Origin: Pseudomonas sp. ANT_H4
GTDB lineage: Bacteria > Pseudomonadota > Gammaproteobacteria > Pseudomonadales > Pseudomonadaceae
NCBI RefSeq assembly: GCF_008369295.1
Contig: NZ_VOBG01000019.1
Span: 32,952 to 96,951, forward strand
Direction of reading: 5' to 3'
DNA: 64,000 bases
Positions 8,614 through 17,985 of the stretch are shown in pieces. The notes under the pieces are model-generated. The model did no database searches. It saw only the letters and a program-made list of their open reading frames with translations, and was not told the origin of the DNA. The translations under genes were made by a program, and so were the position numbers. Each line of letters opens with the position of its first letter. The stretch's first letter is position 1.

Positions 8614-9174
8614 TCACGCTGGCGCTTGAGCTTGCAAGAATTCATCTGTCGACACCACGCTGGCATACGCAAACCCCAATGATGACATGAAGGCAGCATG
8701 CACCTGAGCCGCTGGCACGGTCATACCGTTGAACTCCAGATCGCGGGTGGCGCAGGCGTCGTGGATCACTGTCACGCTGTAGCCAAAATCCGCTGCTGCA
8801 CGCACCACGCCATCGATGCACATATGGCTCATGCTGCCGACCACCACCAACTCGGTGATGCTGCGCTGCTCCAGCAGTGTCCTCAGGTTGGTTTCGCGAA
8901 AGGAATTGACGAAGTGCTTGAGCACGACAGGTTCGCCGGCCTGATTCAGCACCTTGGGATGCAGATGCGCGCCTTCGGAACCCGGTGTGAAGAAGGGCGC
9001 ATCTTCGTTGGTGAACTCGTGACGAATATGGATTACCGGCTTACCGGCCTGGCGAAACGCCTCAAGCACCTGCGCCGCCTTGTCTGCCGCCGCTTCAACG
9101 CCGCTCAGTGGCCACTTGCCTTGGGGGAAGTAGTCGTTCTGGATATCGACTAGGATGAGCGCTTGCTGGGTCAT
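8614..9174 (-). CDS. Cysteine hydrolase of the isochorismatase superfamily
   Basis: 186-residue isochorismatase-like hydrolase. The catalytic triad is visible: Asp in LILVDIQNDYF, a Lys in VVLKHFVNSF, and Cys in SMSHMCIDGVVRAAADFGY. Members cleave amides or vinyl ethers of small molecules; the substrate cannot be told from sequence. ATG 9174 is chosen because GAGGAA lies correctly upstream and the protein then starts MTQQALILVDIQ; the longer frame runs into the divergent gene. It is divergent from a GlxA-type regulator 96 bases away, which probably controls it. Confidence 0.88.
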   Translation of the reverse strand: MTQQALILVDIQNDYFPQGKWPLSGVEAAADKAAQVLEAFRQAGKPVIHIRHEFTNEDAPFFTPGSEGAHLHPKVLNQAGEPVVLKHFVNSFRETNLRTLLEQRSITELVVVGSMSHMCIDGVVRAAADFGYSVTVIHDACATRDLEFNGMTVPAAQVHAAFMSSLGFAYASVVSTDEFLQAQAPA

Positions 9175-9270
9175 GGTTGTTTCCTCGTGAATAACTGTGG
9201 CGTCCAGTATCGTGGCTGGCGAGCCGTCCGGGGATTGGCCGCACCGACAATAGCAGGGGGAAAACTGACA

Positions 9271-10263
9271 ATGGCTTTGGAACGCACGGTCGTCGAGGTG
9301 GGCGTCCTGATCTATAGCGGTGCGCAAATGGCTGCCGTACATGGCTTGACTGACCTGTTTGGCGTGGCCAACCGTATCGCCGCCGAGCATCAGTCCGAGC
9401 AGTTGCCATTACTGCGCGTCAGCCATTGGCGGGCCGATGCCAGCGAGGTGCCAAACCGGGTGTTCGACAGCTTGCCGGGCCCAGGCCAGCACTTGATGGC
9501 GGTGTTGATCCCTCCCTCGATTGGCGAGTTTTCCGAAGAGCAGGGGCCGCCGCAACTGCTTGATTGGCTCCGCCAGCAACATGCTGGCGGGACGATCCTG
9601 GGTGGTGTGTGCATCGGCTCGATTCTGTTGGCTAAAAGCGGTTTACTGGACGGTCGTAGCGCGACCACCCATTGGTCTTCGGCCAAGTCCTTTGCCGCCC
9701 GTTACCCGGCGATTCGCCTGGAAGCCGACAAACCCATCGTCGACGACGGCGACATGATTACCACCGCCGGGTTGATGGCCTGGTCCGAATTGGGCTTGCG
9801 CCTGGTGGACCGCCTGCTCGGCCCGAGTATTGCCGCCAGCACTGCGCGTTTCCTGGTGATCGAGCACAGCGACAGCGCCAGCCAGTGCGGCAGCAACTTT
9901 GCGCCGATCCTCAGCCATGGTGATGGGGCGATTCTCAAGGTGCAGCATTGGTTGCAGGCCAGTGGTGCGGTGGATGTTTCTTTAGCGGCGATGGCGCAAG
10001 AGGCTGGCCTGGAGGAGCGTACGTTCCTGCGGCGATTTCGCAGCGCCACTGGTTTGAAACCCACCGAATACTGCCAGCACCTGCGGGTCGGCAAGGCGCG
10101 GCAGATGCTGGAATTCACCAACGGTACCCTCGACCACATCGCCTGGACCGTGGGCTATCAAGACCCCAGCACCTTTCGTGCCCTCTTCAAGAAAATCACC
10201 GGATTGGCGCCCAGCGATTACCGCAACCGCTTTGGTGTGAACCCCACCAGCGTCAGGGTTTGA
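9271..10263 (+). CDS. GlxA-family transcriptional regulator (DJ-1/PfpI + AraC HTH)
   Basis: 330 residues. The N-terminal ~190 residues form a DJ-1/PfpI-like domain with the nucleophile-elbow-like GVCIGSILLAKSGLLDG, used in this family for ligand sensing. The C-terminal ~110 residues form an AraC-type double HTH (LAAMAQEAGLEERTFLRRFR and the second motif IAWTVGYQDPSTFRALFKK). ATG 9271 is used with AGGGGG upstream; the extension to 9163 overlaps the divergent hydrolase. Its natural target is probably the divergent isochorismatase-like gene. Confidence 0.9.
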   Translation: MALERTVVEVGVLIYSGAQMAAVHGLTDLFGVANRIAAEHQSEQLPLLRVSHWRADASEVPNRVFDSLPGPGQHLMAVLIPPSIGEFSEEQGPPQLLDWLRQQHAGGTILGGVCIGSILLAKSGLLDGRSATTHWSSAKSFAARYPAIRLEADKPIVDDGDMITTAGLMAWSELGLRLVDRLLGPSIAASTARFLVIEHSDSASQCGSNFAPILSHGDGAILKVQHWLQASGAVDVSLAAMAQEAGLEERTFLRRFRSATGLKPTEYCQHLRVGKARQMLEFTNGTLDHIAWTVGYQDPSTFRALFKKITGLAPSDYRNRFGVNPTSVRV

Positions 10264-10394
10264 TTAAGCGTTGTTGTCGATCACGCCACGGCAGATGGAG
10301 AGGTTGCCGGTCTTGGTGCAGACCTTGCTGCTGAATCGGATAAACCGGGCAGGTTCGAAGCGCTTTTTCGACCATCCTCAGTAACAGTACTCGT

Positions 10395-10468
10395 GCAAAA
10401 TGCGCGGCGCAAAATCTGCGATCGTGCAAAATAAACGCCGCCAAACCCATTCGTCTGCCGCGAATGGG
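10395..10468. promoter_or_regulatory. Regulatory-looking region upstream of the DUF3182 gene
   Basis: In the 273-base gap before the DUF3182 gene, GCAAAAT occurs three times (10395, 10409, 10426). The outer two lie inside an 11-base direct repeat TCGTGCAAAAT, 31 bases apart. A hairpin CCCATTCG / CGAATGGG follows at 10446-10468. Phased repeats suggest an operator; the regulator is unknown. Nothing else was seen in the gap. Confidence 0.35.
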
Positions 10469-10536
10469 CGGCTTGCCCGGTTGGCGCGATCCCTGCACCT
10501 TCGAGTCCATTGCAGGACTCACCGAAGGGGAGAGCC

Positions 10537-11646
10537 ATGACCCGAAACAGCCCGGCAAAACTGGTGGTCGCCCACTCAACGCGTCCCTCGGCGCCCCAGC
10601 ACGAGGTCGAGACCAATAAGGCCCTGGCCCGCTGGCTGGCGCAGATACTGGGATGGGAGTTCGGCGGCAGCTATGACCCCGCGCGTCACAGCGAGCGCAA
10701 CCTGTACCTCGTACCGACGCAAACTCTGGTGGGGCCTGCCCAGGCGCTGAAATTGGGCATCAAAGGCCCCGAAGACTTGTGGGGTGGTTATGTCGACCAC
10801 GACTTCATTTGCACCAAGGCCATCAGCCACGGCCTGCGCAGCAAGGACGCATTTACCCCTGAAGGCTGGTCGCAGTTGTTCTCGGAGCGCGTTCGCACCG
10901 CGGTATTGGAGGGCCTGAGCGTATTTGCCCTGGCTGACGCGCGACCAGCCGCCGCCCACTTGCTGTGCAGCGGCCCGGTTCGTCTCAAACCGGTGCACGC
11001 CTGCGCCGGTCGCGGCCAGGAAGTGATCGAGAACATCGACCAATTCGACGCGATTCTGGCCCGGCCCAATGCAGCGAAGCTGTTTACCGAAGGCGTAGTA
11101 CTGGAGCAGGACTTGCGCGATGTGATCACCCACAGTGTCGGCCAGAGTTTTATCGGCGATCACGTCTTCAGTTACTGCGGCGATCAATACTTGACCGAGG
11201 ACGGGCAGGGCGAAGCGGTCTACGGCGGCTCCAACCTGCTGGTGGTCCAGGGCTATTACGAAGACTTGCTCGCACTCGACCTGCCCGATGACATGCGCCT
11301 AGCCATCGAGCAGGCGCAAACCTTCGATAATGCCGCAGACGAGGCCTATCCCGGTTTTTATGCCTCGCGGCGTAATTACGACATCGCCCAGGGGCTGGAC
11401 AGCGAAGGTAAACAACGCAGCGGTGTGCTGGAACAATCCTGGCGTATGGGCGGGGCCAGCAGCGCGGAAGTTGCGGCGCTGCAAAGCTTTATCAAACACC
11501 CCTACCTGCGGGTGATTCGTGTGTCATCCGTGGAAACCTACACGGATCAAGTGCTACCCGCCGATGCCATCGAGGTCTATCGCGGGCCGGCGGAAAACAG
11601 CGACTTTCTTCTCAAGTACGTAACGGTCAAATCATATGACGGCTAG
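10537..11646 (+). CDS. DUF3182 family protein
   Basis: 369 residues, recognised as the DUF3182 family, which resembles ATP-grasp ligases in layout; no activity is established that I know of. Features that fit a nucleotide-handling fold are LKPVHACAGRGQEV (Lys followed by a Gly-rich turn), the EGVVLEQDLRDVITHSVGQ segment and acidic residues near VYGGSNLLVV. Start ATG 10537 has AAGGGGAG upstream. Its last 11 bases overlap the start of the following hydrolase gene, so the two are translationally coupled and probably act together. Confidence 0.75.
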   Translation: MTRNSPAKLVVAHSTRPSAPQHEVETNKALARWLAQILGWEFGGSYDPARHSERNLYLVPTQTLVGPAQALKLGIKGPEDLWGGYVDHDFICTKAISHGLRSKDAFTPEGWSQLFSERVRTAVLEGLSVFALADARPAAAHLLCSGPVRLKPVHACAGRGQEVIENIDQFDAILARPNAAKLFTEGVVLEQDLRDVITHSVGQSFIGDHVFSYCGDQYLTEDGQGEAVYGGSNLLVVQGYYEDLLALDLPDDMRLAIEQAQTFDNAADEAYPGFYASRRNYDIAQGLDSEGKQRSGVLEQSWRMGGASSAEVAALQSFIKHPYLRVIRVSSVETYTDQVLPADAIEVYRGPAENSDFLLKYVTVKSYDG

Positions 11647-12391
11647 AAGCGAAACCATTGGGATCGATATCGACGACGAACAGATGAGCGGGACATTCCT
11701 CAGTCCCAAATCGAAAGTACCGGGGGTGTTGTTTGTCCACGGTTGGGGCGGCAGCCAGGAGCGAGACCTGGAGCGGGCCAAAGGCATCGCCGGCCTCGGT
11801 TGCGTGTGCCTGACCTTTGATCTGCGCGGGCACGCCGGTAACGGCATTCCATTATCGCGGGTCACCCGTGAAGACAACCTGCGCGACCTACTGGCAGCCT
11901 ACGACCGGTTGTTGGCGCACCCGGCCATCGACACCTCGGCAGTGGCGGTGGTGGGCACCAGCTATGGTGGCTACCTGGCCGCGATTCTCACCTCGCTGCG
12001 CCCGGTGCGCTGGCTGGCGCTGCGGGTGCCGGCGCTGTACCGCGACGAGGAATGGCTGATGCCCAAGCGCGACCTGGACAAGGCCGACTTGTTGGATTAC
12101 CGCAGCGCCCTGGTGCACGCCCAGACCAACCGCGCCCTGCATGCCTGCGCGGCGTTTACCGGTGATGTGCTGATTGTCGAGTCGGAAACCGATGACCATG
12201 TGCCCCACGCCACCATCATGAGCTACCGGGCGGCCTGCCAGCAGACTCACTCGCTGACCCACCGGATTATCGACGGTGCCGACCATTCGTTGAGCGATCC
12301 GGTATCGCAGCAGGCCTACACCTCAATCCTGGTGGACTGGATTACCGAGATGGTGGTGGGTGAGCGGCTCAGCATCATTCAGTCCCGATGA
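11636..12391 (+). CDS. Alpha/beta hydrolase
   Basis: 251-residue serine hydrolase of the dienelactone hydrolase/peptidase S9-like group. The oxyanion motif HGWGG lies at 35-39, the nucleophile elbow GTSYGG has Ser at 109, an acid candidate is in VESETDDHVPH, and the catalytic His is in GADHSLSD. No signal peptide, so cytoplasmic. Substrate unknown. It is coupled to DUF3182 by an overlap and ends two bases before the convergent ybhN-like gene with no obvious terminator between. Confidence 0.85.
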   Translation: MTARSETIGIDIDDEQMSGTFLSPKSKVPGVLFVHGWGGSQERDLERAKGIAGLGCVCLTFDLRGHAGNGIPLSRVTREDNLRDLLAAYDRLLAHPAIDTSAVAVVGTSYGGYLAAILTSLRPVRWLALRVPALYRDEEWLMPKRDLDKADLLDYRSALVHAQTNRALHACAAFTGDVLIVESETDDHVPHATIMSYRAACQQTHSLTHRIIDGADHSLSDPVSQQAYTSILVDWITEMVVGERLSIIQSR

Positions 12392-12393
12392 CT

Positions 12394-13362
12394 TCATGGG
12401 GGCGTCTTCTTCACCCGCAATGCCTTGGCCTTTGCCTCCACACCGAGGTACATCACCAGGGCCACCAGCAGCGGCAAAATAAAATAGATCGCCCGGTAGG
12501 CTATCAACCCAGCCAGCAAGCTGCCTCGCGACGCTTCATGCTGCAACAACGCGATAAACACCGCTTCGAGCACCCCAAGCCCGGCTGGGATGTGCGTCAC
12601 TACCCCGGCAATGCTGCTGATCAATAACACGCCGAGTACCACCGGATACTCCAGTTGCTTGGGCAACAAGGTAAAAATAACCGCCGCCATCAGCGACCAG
12701 TTCAACGTGCCGAGTGCCAGTTGCAACAGCGCCATGCGCAGCGACGGCAGGTTGATTTCAATCCCCCGCACCGACCACGCCCGCCGCTGGGAAAACCGGC
12801 ACGCCGCCAGGTAACCCGCACTCATCAGCAACAGCAGCACGCCCACCCCTTGCAGCGCACCGCTGCTGAGTTTCCACCCCGGCGGCAACGTCACCAGCCC
12901 GCTGCTGAACACCACGCCGGCCAGTGCCATGTAGCCGAACCAATTGGTCGCCAAGCTCAAGCCGAGGATTTTCGCGATATTGCCGTTGCTCACCCCAAGC
13001 CGCGAATACAGCCGATAACGCATGGCGATACCGCCGACCCAGGCGCTGAGGTTGAGGTTGAACGCGTAGCTGATGATTCCCACCGGCAGGATCTGTTTCC
13101 AGCGCAACGGCTGGCGGATGTAGGTGCGGCCGATCAGGTCGAAGCAGGCATACACCAGGAAACTGCACAGGGTCAGCCCGGCCGCAATCAATAAGGTGCG
13201 CAGCTTGAAATCGCCTAATGTGTCGAACACTTCGCTCCAGTCGATGCGCCGGGCGAGCAGGGTAAACAGCACGATCAGCAGCAGGAAAAACACCACCGTC
13301 AGTGGCTTCTTCCAACGCTTGAAACCGTGTCGGCCGGTATCAGCCGCGTGGGCTTGAGTCAT
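12394..13362 (-). CDS. YbhN-like membrane protein (lysylphosphatidylglycerol synthase TM region family)
   Basis: 322-residue integral inner-membrane protein with seven to eight hydrophobic segments of the UPF0104/LPG synthase TM family, equivalent to E. coli YbhN. GVLLISSIAGVVTHIPAGLGVLEAVF is the family signature region. ATG 13362 is used because GGGAG stands nine bases upstream; an in-frame ATG at 13386 has no ribosome site. The start lies inside the end of clsB, as the third gene of a ybhP-clsB-ybhN unit like E. coli ybhPON, which implies a role in phospholipid handling. Confidence 0.85.
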   Translation of the reverse strand: MTQAHAADTGRHGFKRWKKPLTVVFFLLLIVLFTLLARRIDWSEVFDTLGDFKLRTLLIAAGLTLCSFLVYACFDLIGRTYIRQPLRWKQILPVGIISYAFNLNLSAWVGGIAMRYRLYSRLGVSNGNIAKILGLSLATNWFGYMALAGVVFSSGLVTLPPGWKLSSGALQGVGVLLLLMSAGYLAACRFSQRRAWSVRGIEINLPSLRMALLQLALGTLNWSLMAAVIFTLLPKQLEYPVVLGVLLISSIAGVVTHIPAGLGVLEAVFIALLQHEASRGSLLAGLIAYRAIYFILPLLVALVMYLGVEAKAKALRVKKTPP

Positions 13363-14647
13363 GGTCCTGGCTCCCGGTGTGTTCATGGACGAAAGGTTTC
13401 AAGCGTGGCTTGTGAGCCGGCAGCGAGCCGATCCACACCGGGAAATGGCGCAGCACGTGAAACACCACAAAACCCACCGTCACCCGCCATAGCCAGCCGC
13501 GCGGCGTACGGTTTTCCGGCATGGTCGTGCAGTGATTTTTGCTCAGCACTTGCAGGCGCTCGAACAGCTGTTGATTGAACACTCGATCACGAATCAGCAC
13601 ATTGGCTTCCAGATTCAGCGACAGGCTCAGCGGATCAAGATTGCTTGAACCCACGGTGCTCCATTGCTCGTCCACCAGCGCCACCTTGCCGTGCAGCGGG
13701 CGGTCGCAATACTCGTGGATCACCACGCCATCCTTGAGCAAGTAGTCATAGAGCATGCGTGCTGCCAGCTTGGCCATCAGCACATCCGGCTGGCCCTGCA
13801 TGATCAGTTGCACCTGCACCCCGCGCCGGGCGGCGTTGCGGATTTCCCGCAGCAGGCGGTAGCCGGGAAAGAAGTAGGCGTTGGCGATCACCACCCGCCG
13901 CTGGGCCTTGCGCAGAGCGTGCAGGTAGGCCTCTTCAATGTCCGAACGGTGTTGCAGATTGTCGCGGTAGATCAGCCGCACCATGCCGTCTGCGACTCCC
14001 GATTCCCACGACGAAGGCTGTTGTTCGCGCCGGCGCCAGCCTCGTCGGGTGCGCACTTGGCGACCGCTTTGCGCCAAGGCGAAGTGATGCAGGTCGGCCA
14101 CCGCCGGGCCGATCACTTGCACCGAGTAATCCTGCTTGGCCTCGGGGCCGAAATCCCCCAGGTGATCGGCCGAAAAATTGATCCCGCCGATAAACGCCAC
14201 GGTAGCGTCCACCACCACGATCTTGCGGTGCAGGCGACGAAACCAATTAGTGCGAAAACCCAGAGTCTTGGACGCTGGGTCGAATATTTGCACGGTTACG
14301 CCAGCCTCGGCCAGCTCGCTGAGAAACGCCGCACTCAGCTCGCCGCAACCAAAACCATCAAGGCTGACCACCACCTTGACCCCGCGCTGCGCCGCCTCGA
14401 TCAGGATGCCTTGTAGCTCATGGCCGACCTTGTCTTCGAAGAGGATAAAGGTCTCCAGCAGAATCTCCCGCTGGGCCTGGCGCAACGCGTCGAAGACCTT
14501 GGGGAAATAGGCCTCGCCGTTTTCCAGCAGCTCAACCTGGTTGCCACGCTGCCAGCCATAGTCCAGATCCCTGGCCGCCGAATCGTCCGGCGGTTGGTCG
14601 GTAGCGATGTGTTGCACCGCGACTTTTTCCACCGGGGCGCTGCTCAT
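13340..14647 (-). CDS. clsB: Cardiolipin synthase B-like phospholipase D protein
   Basis: 435-residue PLD-superfamily enzyme. The two HKD motifs are LHRKIVVVDATVAFIGG (first half) and LHGKVALVDEQWSTVGSSN (second half), which form one active site. By homology to ClsB (YbhO) it makes cardiolipin from phosphatidylglycerol, possibly with phosphatidylethanolamine. There is no N-terminal transmembrane pair as in ClsA, consistent with the ClsB class. It overlaps ybhP by four bases (ATGA) and the ybhN-like gene by 23, so all three are coupled. Confidence 0.87.
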   Translation of the reverse strand: MSSAPVEKVAVQHIATDQPPDDSAARDLDYGWQRGNQVELLENGEAYFPKVFDALRQAQREILLETFILFEDKVGHELQGILIEAAQRGVKVVVSLDGFGCGELSAAFLSELAEAGVTVQIFDPASKTLGFRTNWFRRLHRKIVVVDATVAFIGGINFSADHLGDFGPEAKQDYSVQVIGPAVADLHHFALAQSGRQVRTRRGWRRREQQPSSWESGVADGMVRLIYRDNLQHRSDIEEAYLHALRKAQRRVVIANAYFFPGYRLLREIRNAARRGVQVQLIMQGQPDVLMAKLAARMLYDYLLKDGVVIHEYCDRPLHGKVALVDEQWSTVGSSNLDPLSLSLNLEANVLIRDRVFNQQLFERLQVLSKNHCTTMPENRTPRGWLWRVTVGFVVFHVLRHFPVWIGSLPAHKPRLKPFVHEHTGSQDHDSSPRG

Positions 14648-15423
14648 AGCTCGATCTCCACCGACAGCGGGGCGTGATCTGACAGATGGGACCAGGGCCG
14701 GGTGCTCAGCACCTGAGGTTGGTGAGCCTTCATATTGCGCACATAGATGCGGTCTAGCCGTAGCAACGGCAGGCGCGCCGGGAAAGTGCGGGCCAGTTTG
14801 CCGTGGGCTTCGACGAACACTTCCCGCAGCCCGCTTTGGCTGAGATCGGCTTGCTGGCGCCAGTCATTGAAATCTCCAGCGACGATCAGCGGTGCGTCGG
14901 CGGGAATCTCGGCGATACGGTGCGCCAATAGCCTCAACTGCTGTTGGCGATGAACCTCGCGCAAGCCGAGGTGGACGCAGATTGCGTGTACGTCCTGGGC
15001 GTTGCCGGGCAGTCGCAACACGCAATGCAACAACCCGCGGCTTTCGTGGCCGCTCTGGGAAATGTCGAGGTTGTCGTAGCGGATGATCTGAAATTTTGAC
15101 AGCAAGGCATTGCCGTGATCGCCATAGGGGTACACCGCGTTGCGACCGTAGGCGAATTGCGGCCAGATGCTGTCGGCGAGGAATTCGTACTGAGGCATGG
15201 TTGGCCAGTTGCTGTAGCGCTTGGGATGGCGCTCGTGGGTGCCGTGGACTTCCTGGAGGAACACCACGTCGGCGGCAACGCTGCGCACCGCCTCGCGCAA
15301 CTCAGGCAGGATGAAGCGCCGATTGAGGGCGGTGAAACCCTTGTGGGTGTTGACCGTCAGCACTGTGAAGCGAGTGATGGCGGCGGCGGGCGTGACGGGT
15401 ACCCCTTCTGGAATCGCGGCCAT
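14644..15423 (-). CDS. YbhP-like endonuclease/exonuclease/phosphatase family protein
   Basis: 259-residue metal-dependent phosphoesterase fold. Recognisable motifs are LTVNTHKGF, the catalytic Glu in VVFLQEVHG, the IVAGDFNDW motif and the terminal SDHAPLSVEI. E. coli YbhP, at the same place upstream of clsB, belongs to the same family; substrates are not established. GGGAG precedes ATG 15423. First gene of the three-gene minus-strand unit. Confidence 0.85.
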   Translation of the reverse strand: MAAIPEGVPVTPAAAITRFTVLTVNTHKGFTALNRRFILPELREAVRSVAADVVFLQEVHGTHERHPKRYSNWPTMPQYEFLADSIWPQFAYGRNAVYPYGDHGNALLSKFQIIRYDNLDISQSGHESRGLLHCVLRLPGNAQDVHAICVHLGLREVHRQQQLRLLAHRIAEIPADAPLIVAGDFNDWRQQADLSQSGLREVFVEAHGKLARTFPARLPLLRLDRIYVRNMKAHQPQVLSTRPWSHLSDHAPLSVEIEL

Positions 15424-15632
15424 GGTTGCTCCCGTGCGTGCGTGATGTTTTTGATGACCTCCGTTCTAGGGTGACTGTGATTTTCCAGAGAAAGTTTCGA
15501 CGGGCCTACAGACGGCACACATCCAATGTGTGCTGTCGATGATGATTCAGTGCCCGCCCACCACCCGTGTCGAGGTTTGGCTTATGCGGAAAAATAGAGG
15601 TATTGGCATTTGATATTTGCCTGGCGAGCAAA

Positions 15633-15668
15633 GATCGTTCCCACGACGAACTCGGAGTGGGAACGATC
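15633..15668. repeat. Inverted repeat, Pseudomonas intergenic hairpin type
   Basis: GATCGTTCCCAC (15633-15644) and its exact reverse complement GTGGGAACGATC (15657-15668) around a 12-base centre. The GTTCCCAC...GTGGGAAC core resembles dispersed intergenic hairpins I recall from P. fluorescens genomes. It occupies the 297-base gap before the MscS gene and does not belong to that gene. The rest of the gap shows nothing clear. Confidence 0.6.
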
Positions 15669-15720
15669 AGGCCCAAAACCCGTCAGTTCCTTACAGACCT
15701 TTGTGAAGGAGTCCGGTGTT

Positions 15721-17823
15721 TTGTTGAATTTTAAGACTGCACTTCTGCTTGGCGCGTTGCTGTTTTGCGGCAGTGGCGCACTGCAAGCCGCCGATCCAGC
15801 GCCTGAGTCCGAGGCACCGGCCAAGCCGGAGTTGCTGGTCGAAGGCGGCCTGCTCGGCGCCATCAGCTCCAGTATTGACGAGGTGCAGGAGACGCTCGAC
15901 CTCAACCAAAACCTCGTAGACGCATGGCGCCTGCGCACTGACCGCGCGGCAGATGAGGTGGGGCGTCTGCTCAACCAGCCTTCCGAGCGATCACCGTGGA
16001 GCGTGGCCGGGGATTTCCTGATGTTGTCCGGCGTGTGGGTCGGCGCCTTTGTGCTGTTGACCCTGCTGGGCCGGTTGATTGTCAGTCGCCTTAGCCATCA
16101 CCGCCTTATCCAACCTCGGCAGCGGCTCCAGGCTCTGCTCGGTTACCTGATTCCCTACACGATCCCGGCGTTGATCTGCCTGCCGCTGACTCTTTACGCC
16201 AGCCATTTCCTGCCGACCTCCGTAGGCCGCGCGCTGGCGCTGTGTTTTGCCTACGCCACCAGCAGCGGTATTTTCTCCACGTCGGTGCTGTTGGGCGTAA
16301 TCGTGATGTTCAACGTCGGCCACAAGCGCCCGGCGGTACAGATTATTCGCGACTACTGCCCCAAGCCGCTGTTTCTGATTGGCTTCCTCGCCGCCCTCAG
16401 CGATGCCCTGACCAGCCCGCAGATCGCCCGCCAACTGGGCGGCAACATCACCAGCAGCCTCGCGGTATTTGCCGGGCTGTTTGCCTCGGTAATTTTCGGC
16501 CTGCTGGTGATTCGCCTGCGCCGCCCGGTGGCGCATTTGATCCGTAACCGCCCCCTGACGCAGCGCCTGAAGCATCCAGCCTTGCAGCAATCGTTGCGAA
16601 TTTTTTCCGGGCTGTGGTTCTGGCCAATCCTACTGATGGTGCTGGTCTCGGCGATTAATCTGATCGGTGCCGGCGAAGACAGCCAGAAAGCCCTGCGTTG
16701 CGCCTTGTTCACCACGATTCTGCTGATTGGCACGGTGTTTCTCAGTACCGTGCTGCAACACCTGTTCAAATCTCGCAGCACCGTGGCCATCCAGCGCAGC
16801 AGCGCCTACAAGGAGCGTTTCCTTAGCTTGTTGCATGCGGTATTGCGCATTGCCATGGCCATCGCTTTTATCGAAGTCCTCGGACGGATCTGGGGCGTGT
16901 CGCTGTTCGAGTTCGCTCAGCGCAACGCCGTAGGCCGGGCTATCAGCGATTCGTTGAGCAGCATCGGCTTGATCCTGCTGATGACCTGGCTGTTTTGGGT
17001 GGTGCTCGACACGGCGATCCAGGAAGCATTGAAACCGCCGGTCAACAAGCGCTCCAGCCGCCAGCCCAGCACGCGGGTGAAAACCATCCTGCCGCTGCTG
17101 CGCAATGCGGTGAAGATCATCCTGGTGGTGATCTGTGCGATTACCACCATGGCCAACCTGGGCATAAACGTCGCGCCGCTGCTGGCCGGTGCCGGGGTGG
17201 TTGGTCTGGCCATCGGTTTTGGTTCCCAGCAACTGGTGCAGGACGTGATCACCGGGCTGTTCATCATCATCGAAGACACCCTGTCCATCGGCGATTGGGT
17301 GGTGCTTGACTCCGGTCACGCCGGCACCGTCGAAGGCCTGACCATCCGCACCCTGCGCCTGCGGGACGGCAAGGGTTTTGTGCACTCGGTGCCGTTCGGC
17401 CAGATCAAGGCGGTCACCAACCAGTCGCGGCAATTTGCCTATGCGTTCTTCTCGGTGCAGTTCACCTACGACACCGATGTCGACCAGGCCGTGGAGCTGA
17501 TCCGCGAGGCCGGGCAGTCGATTCGCGACGACGTATTCCTCAAATACAACCTGCAAGGGCCGCTGGAGGTGTTTGGCGTCGAGAAAATGGACCTCAACGG
17601 CGTGGTGCTGACGGCGCAGTTCCGCACTGTGTCGGGTGGGCAATACGCGGTCAGCCGGGCGTTTAACCAGCGGCTGAAAAAGCTTGTGGATAACTGCGCG
17701 TGGGTGCACTTCGCACAAACTTACCCACAGCAGGTGATGGTGCCTCAGCGAGTTGCCCAGGTGGATGAACCGGAAGATGACGGGACGCCGCCGGTGCTGA
17801 CGGAGCAGCCGCGAACCCAATGA
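15721..17823 (+). CDS. Mechanosensitive ion channel, large MscS family (YbiO-like)
   Basis: 700-residue inner-membrane channel that opens under osmotic downshock. An N-terminal signal peptide (LLLGALLFCGSGALQA) is followed by a periplasmic stretch, about ten hydrophobic segments, and the MscS pore helix and beta domain (LLAGAGVVGLAIGFGSQQL, then IIIEDTLSIGDWV). The size and layout are like E. coli YbiO. Start TTG 15721 is preferred: AAGGAG lies nine bases before it and the signal peptide then begins the protein; the frame from 15610 runs through the hairpin repeat and has no ribosome site. Confidence 0.87.
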   Translation: MLNFKTALLLGALLFCGSGALQAADPAPESEAPAKPELLVEGGLLGAISSSIDEVQETLDLNQNLVDAWRLRTDRAADEVGRLLNQPSERSPWSVAGDFLMLSGVWVGAFVLLTLLGRLIVSRLSHHRLIQPRQRLQALLGYLIPYTIPALICLPLTLYASHFLPTSVGRALALCFAYATSSGIFSTSVLLGVIVMFNVGHKRPAVQIIRDYCPKPLFLIGFLAALSDALTSPQIARQLGGNITSSLAVFAGLFASVIFGLLVIRLRRPVAHLIRNRPLTQRLKHPALQQSLRIFSGLWFWPILLMVLVSAINLIGAGEDSQKALRCALFTTILLIGTVFLSTVLQHLFKSRSTVAIQRSSAYKERFLSLLHAVLRIAMAIAFIEVLGRIWGVSLFEFAQRNAVGRAISDSLSSIGLILLMTWLFWVVLDTAIQEALKPPVNKRSSRQPSTRVKTILPLLRNAVKIILVVICAITTMANLGINVAPLLAGAGVVGLAIGFGSQQLVQDVITGLFIIIEDTLSIGDWVVLDSGHAGTVEGLTIRTLRLRDGKGFVHSVPFGQIKAVTNQSRQFAYAFFSVQFTYDTDVDQAVELIREAGQSIRDDVFLKYNLQGPLEVFGVEKMDLNGVVLTAQFRTVSGGQYAVSRAFNQRLKKLVDNCAWVHFAQTYPQQVMVPQRVAQVDEPEDDGTPPVLTEQPRTQ

Positions 17824-17985
17824 CTATGCAGGTTATGCCAGGCCCATTGCAGGGCAGCGCACTTTATAAGTGACGGTTGCGCTACAAACCCGCAAAATGC
17901 AACGATTCTGGCAAATGCCAGCGACATGGCTACCAAGCCTGTCGATAATAGCCATCGTTCCAAACAGACCGGGCCTGCTTAATCT

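Noticed and set aside
15633..15668. Rho-independent terminator
   Set aside because: Stem is stable but no T-run on either strand and no gene end nearby on the proper side; treated as a repeat.
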